Shown here one piece after another: positions 1 through 5,680 of a DNA stretch of 8,482 bases. Position numbers and translations under genes: made by a program. Source of the DNA: Pseudomonadota bacterium (GTDB taxonomy: Bacteria > Myxococcota > Polyangia > Polyangiales > Polyangiaceae); contig JAEZYO010000983.1 of assembly GCA_023419055.1 (NCBI GenBank), positions 1 through 8,482 of the forward strand. The letters are read 5' to 3'. Positions within the stretch are counted from its first letter, which is position 1, and each line of letters starts with the position of its first letter. Under the pieces are notes generated by a model. It did not search any database. It worked only from the letters and a program-made list of their open reading frames with translations, and was not told the DNA's origin.

Positions 1-39
1 CCCGCCTAGATCGCCCAGCGGGCTCCATCGAGCGAACAT
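1..39 (-). CDS. N-terminus of a probable Hsp20-family small heat-shock protein (partial, runs off left edge)
   Basis: Reading leftwards from an ATG at 39-37, 13 codons are visible before the window ends, giving MFARWSPLGDLGG. The pattern Met, hydrophobic residues, Arg, Trp, Ser/Asp, Pro, then a small hydrophobic cluster is the usual opening of bacterial Hsp20/alpha-crystallin chaperones (M-x-x-R-W-[DS]-P-[FL]-x-[ED]-L). These proteins hold unfolded proteins in the cytoplasm during stress. A textbook Shine-Dalgarno, GGAGGT, ends five bases before the ATG, which makes this a convincing translation start even though most of the gene is missing. The stop of a short upstream reading frame overlaps this start as TAATG. 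The Hsp20 call rests on 13 residues and family knowledge, so the start is better supported than the product. The alpha-crystallin domain would lie outside the window. Confidence 0.55.
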   Translation of the reverse strand, partial: MFARWSPLGDLGG

Positions 40-44
40 TACGC

Positions 45-50
45 ACCTCC
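45..50 (-). promoter_or_regulatory. Shine-Dalgarno GGAGGT of the left-edge gene
   Basis: On the minus strand the sequence reads GGAGGT, five spacer bases, then ATG at 39-37. This near-perfect anti-16S match at optimal spacing is stronger than any ribosome site of the other genes here, and it is the main evidence that a gene starts at position 39 and continues leftwards. Confidence 0.75.
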
Positions 51-213
51 TTCTGCCGCCGGCGCGCCGAGCGCGCCCTGTGTTGCGAGGTAAGCGCGGA
101 AGGAGAGCTCGTACGGCCCCGCAGACACGAGACTTTGCGCGAGACCTACTTTCACCGTCTCTCTCGACCCGCGTGTTCCAGCTGTCGTCCGCATGCGACT
201 CTCTGTGAGGGGT

Positions 214-229
214 TGCGAGTTTCGTGCCG
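214..229 (-). promoter_or_regulatory. Candidate sigma-54 (-24/-12) promoter for the left-edge gene
   Basis: The minus strand reads CGGCACGAAACTCGCA. Compared with the sigma-54 consensus TGGCACG-N4-TTGCW it keeps the essential GG and GC doublets exactly 10 bases apart, the CACG block and the final A. It differs at two positions (C for the first T, C for the second T of TTGC). Transcription would start near position 203, giving a leader of about 165 bases before the ATG at 39. From memory, a sigma-54-type promoter has been reported for the myxobacterial small heat-shock gene hspA of Stigmatella, which would fit an Hsp20 gene here. No experimental support is visible. Confidence 0.4.
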
Positions 230-397
230 GGCGCATAAGTTGGTGGATCGGGGCGGGTACGATTTTGGAGACCAGGGTTTTGCGCGGGCTCCGGACGATG
301 ATTAGTCTGCCGAGCGTTCCGGGCGAGGTGCTGGTGCGCCTCGATTGTGGCTTCCTGCTACGCGACCCGCCGCGCGCGTGCGTGCATTTGACGATGC

Positions 398-421
398 TTG
401 GCGCGACGGTTGCAGCGCCAA
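398..421. repeat. Inverted repeat TTGGCGC-N10-GCGCCAA
   Basis: The two 7-base arms (398-404 and 415-421) are perfect reverse complements around a 10-base centre. It could be a protein operator covering the -24/-12 element, or form a hairpin. No T-run follows, so it is not a classical intrinsic terminator. The left arm supplies the -24 GG of the promoter candidate, and the centre contains its -12 GC. Confidence 0.6.
399..414 (+). promoter_or_regulatory. Candidate sigma-54 (-24/-12) promoter for the DoxX-like gene
   Basis: The sequence TGGCGCGACGGTTGCA matches the sigma-54 consensus TGGCACG-N4-TTGCW with one mismatch (G for A at the fifth base), with GG and GC exactly 10 bases apart. The predicted start is near 425, leaving a leader of about 50 bases that contains the Shine-Dalgarno AAGGAG at 460-465. 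A sigma-54 promoter needs an upstream-bound AAA+ activator. The same bases lie inside an inverted repeat (398-421), so the match could also come from an operator or a hairpin. Confidence 0.45.
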
Positions 422-473
422 AGTCCGAGCGTCAGCGTGACTCGCGCGCCGCGCGTAAAAAGGAGCACTGCAC

Positions 474-899
474 ATGGCTGCCCCGGCCAAAGCTGGATAC
501 GAGTCGGTACCGGGTTTCGAGACCTGGGCGGATCCCTTCTACCAAGCGTTCCGCTTGCTGCATTTCGCGTTCTCCGTGACCTTCGTCGCCACGGGAATGG
601 ACAAGTTTGCCCACTTCTTCGCAAACTGGAACGAGTACTTGTCACCCGCCTTCGCGGCGGCCAGCCCGTTGTCGATCAGCGCGACGATGTACCTGGTCGG
701 AGCCGTGGAGGTGATCCTCGGCATGCTGGTCGCGGCGGTTCCGCGATTCGGGGCTCTGCTCATCGCCGTGTATCTGGGCGTGAACCTGGTGAACCTGGTG
801 CTGCTCCGGAACCATTGGGACATCGTGATCCGCGACTTCGGCCTCCTGCTCTCGGCCGTCGCCCTGGCAAGGCTCGGAAAAGTCGAGAAACGGCTCTGA
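474..899 (+). CDS. DoxX-like four-helix inner-membrane protein
   Basis: This 141-residue protein has four likely membrane helices at about residues 23-42, 66-88, 91-109 and 115-134, which is the DoxX-family layout. Two features support that family. One is a Gly-x-Asp-Lys-Phe sequence at the end of helix 1 (GMDKF, residues 41-45). The other is the last helix, entered through RDFGLLLSAVALARL, like the D-x-x-L-L-x-x-A-x-A-L-A ending of DoxX proteins. DoxX proteins are small cytoplasmic-membrane proteins linked to quinone/thiosulfate redox chemistry in archaea and to redox stress in mycobacteria, but most members have no known reaction, so none is assigned. The start is well supported: AAGGAG lies eight bases upstream. 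The glycosyltransferase gene follows 54 bp later on the same strand and may be co-transcribed. Coding potential is clear; the family is a moderate-confidence call. Confidence 0.75.
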   Translation: MAAPAKAGYESVPGFETWADPFYQAFRLLHFAFSVTFVATGMDKFAHFFANWNEYLSPAFAAASPLSISATMYLVGAVEVILGMLVAAVPRFGALLIAVYLGVNLVNLVLLRNHWDIVIRDFGLLLSAVALARLGKVEKRL

Positions 900-953
900 A
901 CGGCGCCGTGGCTTGAGAGCGCGCCCGCTTCTTGGCATCCTCGGGCCCGCTCG

Positions 954-2183
954 ATGGCTCGCATTGCATTCGCCTGGGAGATGGGCGCGAACTACGGTCA
1001 CTTGTCCGGTTTCGCGCCCGTGGCCAAAGAGCTGCTCGAGCGCGGTCACGAGATCGTCGCGGTCCTTCAGAACCCGCACGACGCGCGACACTTTTTCGAC
1101 CCTCGTATCGCGATCTTGCAGGCGCCCGTGGTGCGTAAGCCGCCGGCCAAAGATCGGCCCCAGCAGGTCACCTTTGCCGACCTGATCAAGCCGCTCGGGT
1201 ACGATGATCCCGTCGAGCTCGCGACGTTGATCCGGGTTTGGCGCTCGACTCTGGAGCTCGTGCGTCCGGCGCTCGTCCTGTACGACGCCGCGCCCAGCGC
1301 TCAGCTCGCGTCGAGGGGACTTGGGTTCGGCAAAGTCACGATGGGGTCGGCCTTCGCCATTCCGCCTCGCACCGTTCCGCTGCCGCTCCTGTTCAAGCAC
1401 CTGAACGTGCCGTTCCCCGAGCTCGAGAAGCGTGAGGGCGCCGTCCTGAAGGTCGTGAACGCGGCGCTCGGCGAGCTCGGGCTCGGTCACGTCGAGGCGC
1501 TGCGCGACATCCTCGAGGCCGACCTGGACCTCTTGCGCGGCTACAAGGAGCTCGATCACTACGGGAGCCGTACTTCCGGGGAGTGGTTCGGCGCCGGCTA
1601 CAGCTTGGACTCGGGCGTCGAGGTCGACTGGCCTCCGGGCGACGGCGCGAAGATTTTCATGTACCTGAGGCCGCCGGTACGCTCCGAAGCGCTGTTGAAG
1701 CAGCTTGCACCGCTCGGGTACCGCATCATCGCCGTGATGCCCCGGCTCGTGGGGCAGGGCTTCGTCGGGAACCTCCCGTCGAACATTCGCCTGAGCAAGG
1801 ACCCTGCGCGGCTGCGCTCGATCGTACAGACGGCGGACCTCGCGGTGTGTCATTCCGCGGTCGGCACTGGCGCGGCGTTTCTACAGGCGGGCGTGCCCAT
1901 CCTCAACATCCCCACCCAGAGCGAACAGGCCATGATCGCGGCGCGAGTCGAGGAGCAGGGTTTCGGGCTGTCGGTGCGTGACACCGCCACGACGGACTAT
2001 CGTGAGCCGGTGAAGCGCCTGCTCACCGATCCCAGCTTTCGCGAACGGGTGCGCGCCTTCGCCAACCGGTACCGCGAGACGCCGGAAGCAAGAACGACCG
2101 CGGTCTGCGACCGGATCGAGCGCTTCCTGACCGAGAGCAGAGCGGGCTCAGCTTCCGCGCCGTCCCCCGCCGGCGCCGAGTAG
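954..2183 (+). CDS. UGT/GT28-like GT-B glycosyltransferase
   Basis: This 409-residue cytoplasmic enzyme of GT-B fold should transfer a sugar from a nucleotide-sugar donor to an unidentified acceptor. The N-terminal Rossmann half opens with MARIAFAWEMGANYGHLSGF, the usual W-E-x-G-x-x-x-G-H-L start of macrolide/UDP-glycosyltransferase relatives, with His16 in the place of the acceptor-activating histidine. The C-terminal half carries the donor-site signature: CHSAVGTGAAFLQAGVPILN around His300, then P-T-Q-S-E-Q (residues 320-325), equivalent to the H-G-G-x-G-T...G-V-P...P...Q motif. The second Gly of HGG is replaced by Ala, which is common in divergent members. Length is normal (about 400). No Shine-Dalgarno precedes the ATG, so the gene may depend on translation from the DoxX-like gene 54 bp upstream. 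The last 36 bp overlap the end of the convergent gene. Acceptor and pathway cannot be read from the sequence. Confidence 0.85.
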   Translation: MARIAFAWEMGANYGHLSGFAPVAKELLERGHEIVAVLQNPHDARHFFDPRIAILQAPVVRKPPAKDRPQQVTFADLIKPLGYDDPVELATLIRVWRSTLELVRPALVLYDAAPSAQLASRGLGFGKVTMGSAFAIPPRTVPLPLLFKHLNVPFPELEKREGAVLKVVNAALGELGLGHVEALRDILEADLDLLRGYKELDHYGSRTSGEWFGAGYSLDSGVEVDWPPGDGAKIFMYLRPPVRSEALLKQLAPLGYRIIAVMPRLVGQGFVGNLPSNIRLSKDPARLRSIVQTADLAVCHSAVGTGAAFLQAGVPILNIPTQSEQAMIAARVEEQGFGLSVRDTATTDYREPVKRLLTDPSFRERVRAFANRYRETPEARTTAVCDRIERFLTESRAGSASAPSPAGAE

Positions 2184-3077
2184 GGCCGCCACTTCGTCGA
2201 CGCTCGCGCCCTGCTCGAGCGCAGCGAGCGCGGCGTCCTCGGCGCGCGGGCGCGGCTTCAGGCGCTCGAAGAAGCGTGAGATGAAGGAGCCTCCGTCGCC
2301 GACGGAGAAGCGCCCCGAGGCGATCCGCGACAAGTCCTTGCGGAGTCCGCTCACGAGCGTCGGGCTCTCTTGCACGATGTCCCAGGCCTCGCCCACGATG
2401 GCGCGCTGGGTCGTCCCGAGCTCCTTGCGCGCTTCACCCGGAGAAAGCCCTTCTCGCGCTAGGAACAGGCTGAACAGGATCGCCAGAGATTGGTGATCGA
2501 GCGCCGTCGCGCGCGCGACCTGCGGGCCGCCGCAACCCTTGCGGTAGAGATAGGACGCTTCGAGCAAGAGCACGCCGAAACCGAGCGCGACTGCGGTCGC
2601 CTCCGCGAGCTCGGGCGTGAGGCTGGCCTCGGCGCCGAACGCTTCCCGCTCCAAGAAGACGAGCGTGGCGACGGCCACGGCGAGCCGGGACGTGAGCACG
2701 ATCGGATCGCCGAGCAGCGCTCCGGGGACCTCGAGCACGAAGCCCTGCTCCTCGCGCAGCAGCCTGAGTGGGCCGTCTGCCTTGCTCGCGCCGGCATCAC
2801 CGCACGCGCCGGTCCCGCAGCTGCCGCTCGAGCAGTCCTCTGCCGGCGAGGCGCCGCGCAGGCGCACGGTAAGCTCGGTGTCTTCGAGCCCCGCGTAGCC
2901 CGACAGGCGCGCGACGAGGCGCTCGAGGGAAGCCTCGTCCCCGCGGAAGAGGTCGGGGAAGAAGTCCCCGTTCGGGAGGACGAGCAGGGGTTCACCTGCT
3001 CCAAGGCGAAGCTCCTTCACGAGCTCGGCGTAGCGTTCGGCGAGCGGCTTGACGTCGGCGGGGCTGAGCGGCTGCAC
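2148..3077 (-). CDS. Uncharacterised protein with Cys-rich Gly/Ser linker; last gene of the four-gene minus-strand cluster
   Basis: I do not recognise this 309-residue protein with certainty. The start is GTG at 3077, only 18 bp after the stop of the zinc-finger gene, without a strong ribosome site, which fits translational coupling. An N-terminal alpha/beta region (about 1-75) contains LPNGDFFPDLFRGDEASLERL. Next comes a flexible segment with three regularly spaced cysteines (Cys82, 87, 92 in CSSGSCGTGAC). A mostly helical region (about 105-245) follows with ELAEATAVALGFGVLLLEAS and YLYRKGCGGP, holding a fourth cysteine (Cys182). The C-terminus is a charged helical tail. There is no signal peptide or clear membrane helix, so it is probably cytoplasmic. 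The Cys run could bind a metal or be a disordered linker. The layout faintly recalls bacterial proteins in which the middle region carries a metallopeptidase HE motif, but no HExxH is present. The 3' end overlaps the glycosyltransferase gene by 36 bp. Confidence 0.8.
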   Translation of the reverse strand: MQPLSPADVKPLAERYAELVKELRLGAGEPLLVLPNGDFFPDLFRGDEASLERLVARLSGYAGLEDTELTVRLRGASPAEDCSSGSCGTGACGDAGASKADGPLRLLREEQGFVLEVPGALLGDPIVLTSRLAVAVATLVFLEREAFGAEASLTPELAEATAVALGFGVLLLEASYLYRKGCGGPQVARATALDHQSLAILFSLFLAREGLSPGEARKELGTTQRAIVGEAWDIVQESPTLVSGLRKDLSRIASGRFSVGDGGSFISRFFERLKPRPRAEDAALAALEQGASVDEVAALLGAGGGRRGS

Positions 3078-3095
3078 GAGAGAACCCTAGCCTCG

Positions 3096-3623
3096 TCAGG
3101 CGGGGGCGCCAAGCCGCGCCACCCGCGCCGCGTCCTCCTCGGAAAGTCCGGCGCTCAGGCGAGCGAGCTTTTCCTTGAGACCCACCTCGCCGAGGTAGGC
3201 AGGCGCACACGTGAGGTGGATGTAGCTGATGGCCGGCATTTGACCTTCGGTGTCGCGATCGACTCCCACGCGGAGCTCACCCTTGGCGATCGCTTCGTGG
3301 CAGTGCTGGCACTTCGCGCGAGCCGTCGGCGCGTGATCGACCTTCTGGACCGAAGCAAGCTTCGGATTCTGGACGCCGTTCTCGACGATGCGTTCGAGCT
3401 TTTCGCGGTCCGGGATCTCGCCCGCGTACTCGGCGAGGACGGGCGAAAGCTTCTCGGCGTGGCGCTCGGCGGCGCAAAGCAGGTGATACCAGAGGGTCTG
3501 CTCGCCTTCCCCGAAGGCGCTCGGCACCCGCTCGCCGAAGCGCAGCGCGCCCTTCTCGATCTTCTCCTTGCAGAAACGACAGCTCGCGCGTCCCGTCGAG
3601 GCTTCTTCGATCGTGTCGGCCAT
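3096..3623 (-). CDS. Tandem PARP-type zinc-finger protein
   Basis: This 175-residue protein consists almost wholly of two zinc fingers of the kind found at the N-terminus of eukaryotic PARP1 and in DNA ligase III, where they recognise DNA breaks. Finger 1 has Cys15-x2-Cys18-x28-His47-x2-Cys50; finger 2 has Cys105-x2-Cys108-x27-His136-x2-Cys139. The 28-residue gap of finger 1 equals that of human PARP1 finger 1 as I recall it. The surroundings also agree: CRFCKEKIEKGALRFG and LWYHLLC in finger 1, CQHCHEAIAKGELRVG and YIHLTC in finger 2, matching the C-x-x-C-x-E-x-I-x-K-x-x-L-R and W-Y-H-x-x-C pattern. No ADP-ribosyltransferase, ligase or nuclease domain is attached; the rest is a helical linker (about 52-100) and a short helical tail. 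A role in DNA-nick or end binding is inferred from the family, not shown. The gene starts 31 bp after the TonB-like gene and ends 18 bp before the next. Confidence 0.85.
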   Translation of the reverse strand: MADTIEEASTGRASCRFCKEKIEKGALRFGERVPSAFGEGEQTLWYHLLCAAERHAEKLSPVLAEYAGEIPDREKLERIVENGVQNPKLASVQKVDHAPTARAKCQHCHEAIAKGELRVGVDRDTEGQMPAISYIHLTCAPAYLGEVGLKEKLARLSAGLSEEDAARVARLGAPA

Positions 3624-3654
3624 GGCGGGATCGAGCCTCTGGACGAGCCGTCCG

Positions 3655-4569
3655 TCAAGGGACGACGTGGATGCGTGCCTCGACGCGCCTGCCGGAGCTC
3701 GAAACGAAAATGCTGCGGCCGGGACGCCCTCCTTGCGGAGCGACGAAGCCCTTCTGGTAGTGATCGACGCCGTCCTGCCCGTCGCTCGGCACCTCCGAGA
3801 CTTCGAACTCGACCCGCAGGCGTTGCACCCCGTTCTCGAGCTTGTTCGGATCGAGCGAGAACGTGCCTGCTCTCAGCAACATCAACGTCCGCTCAACGGC
3901 GTTCCTCACCGCGGCGACCTGCGCCGCGGCAAGCTTCGGGTTCGGATACGTGAGCGTGCCGAGCTTGCCTTCCGAATCGACCGGGATCGAGATCTCGATT
4001 TCACCCGCCGCGCCGAGCGGTAGCGCGGCCCAGCTTTCGTCTCCAGAGCTTGCCTGCGGCAACGCGCGCGTGAAAGCGTAGGGGAGGTGTCGCACCCCTT
4101 GGGGCAAGCCGGTCATGCCGAACGCCCCACGAGCACCGGCTTCCGGAGGCGCGCTCGACGGCGCTGCTGCCAGCCGCTCCGATTCGCCGGATGAAGGAGA
4201 GCTCGACGCCGCGGGCCGTGGCTTGGGTTCGCGCGGGCGCGCCTCTTCGGGTGGACGCTTTCGCTCTTTACGGGGCTCTGGCGCTTCTTCGGGGGTCGGC
4301 CTTGGCTCTGGATGGGGCTCTGGCGCGGCTTCGGGCGGCGCGGCTTCAGCGCCGGGCGCCGGCGCAGCGGGCGCCGTTTCGGCGCTGGAGCTGTCCTCGG
4401 CGGGCAGGCTGACGCTATCGACCTCCACGGCTTGCCCGTTCCAGACATCGCGCGCGGGCGACTCGCTCGGCGAAGGAGGCGTCGCGGGCGAGCGAAACGC
4501 CGCTACCGCGATCGCCAAGTGCATGCCCACCGACAGCACGAGGGTTCGCGGTAGGAGGGGCACGGCCAT
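3655..4569 (-). CDS. TonB-like envelope protein with Pro-rich periplasmic spacer
   Basis: The chosen start (ATG at 4569) gives 304 residues, beginning directly with an N-terminal signal-anchor: MAVPLLPRTLVLSVGMHLAI and the following residues, helix about 8-25. A start further upstream at 4677 would overlap the preceding gene and add an Arg-rich low-complexity stretch, so I reject it. After the anchor comes a long low-complexity spacer (about 26-145) rich in Pro, Glu, Ala, Lys and Arg, the type TonB uses to span the periplasm. The C-terminal domain (about 187-260), GEIEISIPVDSEGKLGTLTY onward to LRVEFEVSEV, resembles the beta-alpha-beta TonB C-terminal fold. It would connect the inner membrane to periplasmic or outer-membrane partners. 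No exbB, exbD or TonB-dependent receptor lies nearby, so energy-coupled uptake is not implied. The 43-bp spacing to the coiled-coil gene and 31 bp to the zinc-finger gene suggest one transcript. There is no obvious Shine-Dalgarno. Confidence 0.75.
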   Translation of the reverse strand: MAVPLLPRTLVLSVGMHLAIAVAAFRSPATPPSPSESPARDVWNGQAVEVDSVSLPAEDSSSAETAPAAPAPGAEAAPPEAAPEPHPEPRPTPEEAPEPRKERKRPPEEARPREPKPRPAASSSPSSGESERLAAAPSSAPPEAGARGAFGMTGLPQGVRHLPYAFTRALPQASSGDESWAALPLGAAGEIEISIPVDSEGKLGTLTYPNPKLAAAQVAAVRNAVERTLMLLRAGTFSLDPNKLENGVQRLRVEFEVSEVPSDGQDGVDHYQKGFVAPQGGRPGRSIFVSSSGRRVEARIHVVP

Positions 4570-4612
4570 TCCGACAGCATAGCGCCGCCGGAGTTCCGCA
4601 CCCGGTGCCCTC

Positions 4613-5680
4613 CTACTTGATCTTGTCCTCGGGGGTTGGGTGCTGGGGGCCGGAGACGCCCGGGAGGGTCGTGCCACTCCGGGTTCCCCCTCCTACCCTG
4701 CCAGAGGCGATGACGCCGATCGATGCCGTCCGACGCGGGGAGCGAGCGAGCTCGAGCTCACGAGTGAGTCGAGAAACCTCGCGCTTGGCCTCCACGAGCT
4801 GCTTGCGGGCGATCTTGGCCTCGCCCCTGGCGCGTTCGAGCTCGCTCGCCTGGGTGGGGAGCGGCAAGCCGATGCGGGTCGACGGCGGCTTTCCTTCTGC
4901 GCCGCCGTCGCGCAGCTGGCGGAGCTCCTCGTGGCGCTCGTCGAGCTCGCGCTTGGCGGCTTCGAGCTCCTCGAGCACACGGCACTGGTCCTCGCGTGCT
5001 CGGTCGCGCGTGTCGTCCAGCAAGCGGTTCGTCTCCGCCGCCTCGAGCTCGAGGCGCGTGATCTCGTCTCGAGCGAGATCGAGCGCGTGGGTGAGGTCGA
5101 TACGAAGCTCTTCCGTGGCCTGGACGGCGTCGTCGCGCTCGCCCTGGAGCCGAACGTTCTCCTTGAGAGTCTCGTCGAGCTCCCGGAACGCGTTCTCGAG
5201 TTGCGACGCGAGCTGATCGATGCGCTCGGCGGCCTCCAAGAGCCGCGCGTCGGTGGAGCTCGGCTCACGCAGCGACGAGCTAGGGGGAGCAGACAGCACC
5301 GCCTGCCGATCGAGCGCGGTGCGCGCTTGCGCGAGCTGCTGCTCCAGCTTGGCGAGGTCCCGCTGGTGGTCCTCCGTCAGCGACACGATGAACGCGTCTT
5401 GCTCGGCGATCAGGCTCTCACGCTCGAGGCGCACCCGCGTGATCTGATGTTCCAGCTGCCGCAAAGCCTGGTCCCGCTGCTCGGTGAGGAGCGCGACCGC
5501 GAGCGCGAGCTGCCCCTCGGTTTTCTGCTGAAACTCGCGGTTCTTGGCCCGGATGGCCTCGAGAGCGCGCGCGTCCGCGTCGGCGGACTCGTCGGTCGCG
5601 CGCCGACCCGTGACGAAGGAGCCCGAGACGAGCTCCGCTCCCTCCGGCGAAGCTTGGCGTGATTCGGCGGTAGTGCTCAT
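4613..5680 (-). CDS. Coiled-coil protein of unknown function, first gene of the minus-strand cluster
   Basis: This 355-residue protein is dominated by long charged helices with heptad-like Leu/Ala/Glu/Arg/Gln spacing: about residues 34-127, 143-258 and 276-313. They are broken by Pro/Ser-rich hinges near 130-142 and 260-275. The N-terminus (1-30) and the Gly/Thr/Pro-rich tail (about 314-355) look disordered. There is no signal peptide, membrane helix or catalytic motif, so it is probably a cytoplasmic scaffold, filament or partner-binding protein. Similarity to SMC-like or myosin-like proteins would reflect only the coiled coil. The ATG at 5680 is preceded by GAGAGGG about four bases upstream, a reasonable ribosome site. 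It is divergent from the xylulokinase gene (167-bp gap) and heads four genes spaced 43, 31 and 18 bp apart. No function can be given from sequence. Confidence 0.8.
   Translation of the reverse strand: MSTTAESRQASPEGAELVSGSFVTGRRATDESADADARALEAIRAKNREFQQKTEGQLALAVALLTEQRDQALRQLEHQITRVRLERESLIAEQDAFIVSLTEDHQRDLAKLEQQLAQARTALDRQAVLSAPPSSSLREPSSTDARLLEAAERIDQLASQLENAFRELDETLKENVRLQGERDDAVQATEELRIDLTHALDLARDEITRLELEAAETNRLLDDTRDRAREDQCRVLEELEAAKRELDERHEELRQLRDGGAEGKPPSTRIGLPLPTQASELERARGEAKIARKQLVEAKREVSRLTRELELARSPRRTASIGVIASGRVGGGTRSGTTLPGVSGPQHPTPEDKIK

Larger units (their letters stand above)
40..473. other. Divergent intergenic regulatory region
   Basis: This 434-bp stretch separates the left-facing Hsp20-like start from the right-facing DoxX-like gene. 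Short open frames exist on both strands, but they lack a family pattern and have no clear ribosome site. A sample of the minus-strand frame (236-39) shows only about two thirds G/C at third positions, lower than expected for genes of this window. What it does hold is one sigma-54-like element on each strand (214-229 minus, 399-414 plus), an inverted repeat over the right-hand element (398-421), and a Shine-Dalgarno at each end. The roughly 170 bp between the two elements is where an enhancer-binding activator could sit, but I see no convincing palindromic activator site there. Confidence 0.6.

Noticed and set aside
240..263. TTGGTG / TACGAT as a sigma-70 promoter
   Set aside because: The spacer is only 12 bases, too short for a functional -35/-10 pair.
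398..916. 172-codon plus-strand frame overlapping the DoxX-like gene
   Set aside because: It covers nearly the same bases as the DoxX-like gene in another frame, has no hydrophobic pattern or family motif, and the competing frame has four clear membrane helices and a Shine-Dalgarno.
642..1853. 403-codon minus-strand open frame
   Set aside because: It lies antisense to the DoxX-like and glycosyltransferase genes, has no family motif and an Arg/Gln/Glu/His-rich composition typical of shadow frames in GC-rich DNA.
2490..3953. 487-codon plus-strand open frame
   Set aside because: It runs antisense through three convincing minus-strand genes, including the zinc-finger gene with all eight ligands in place, and its product is low-complexity Arg/Ala/Glu.
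4570..4677. Upstream extension of the TonB-like gene
   Set aside because: It adds an Arg/Ser/Pro-rich stretch before the membrane anchor and overlaps the preceding coiled-coil gene by 65 bp; starting at 4569 gives a proper N-terminal anchor.
4640..5662. 340-codon plus-strand open frame opposite the coiled-coil gene
   Set aside because: Its Leu/Arg/Glu richness mirrors the repetitive codons of the coiled coil on the other strand; no independent ribosome site or motif was seen.
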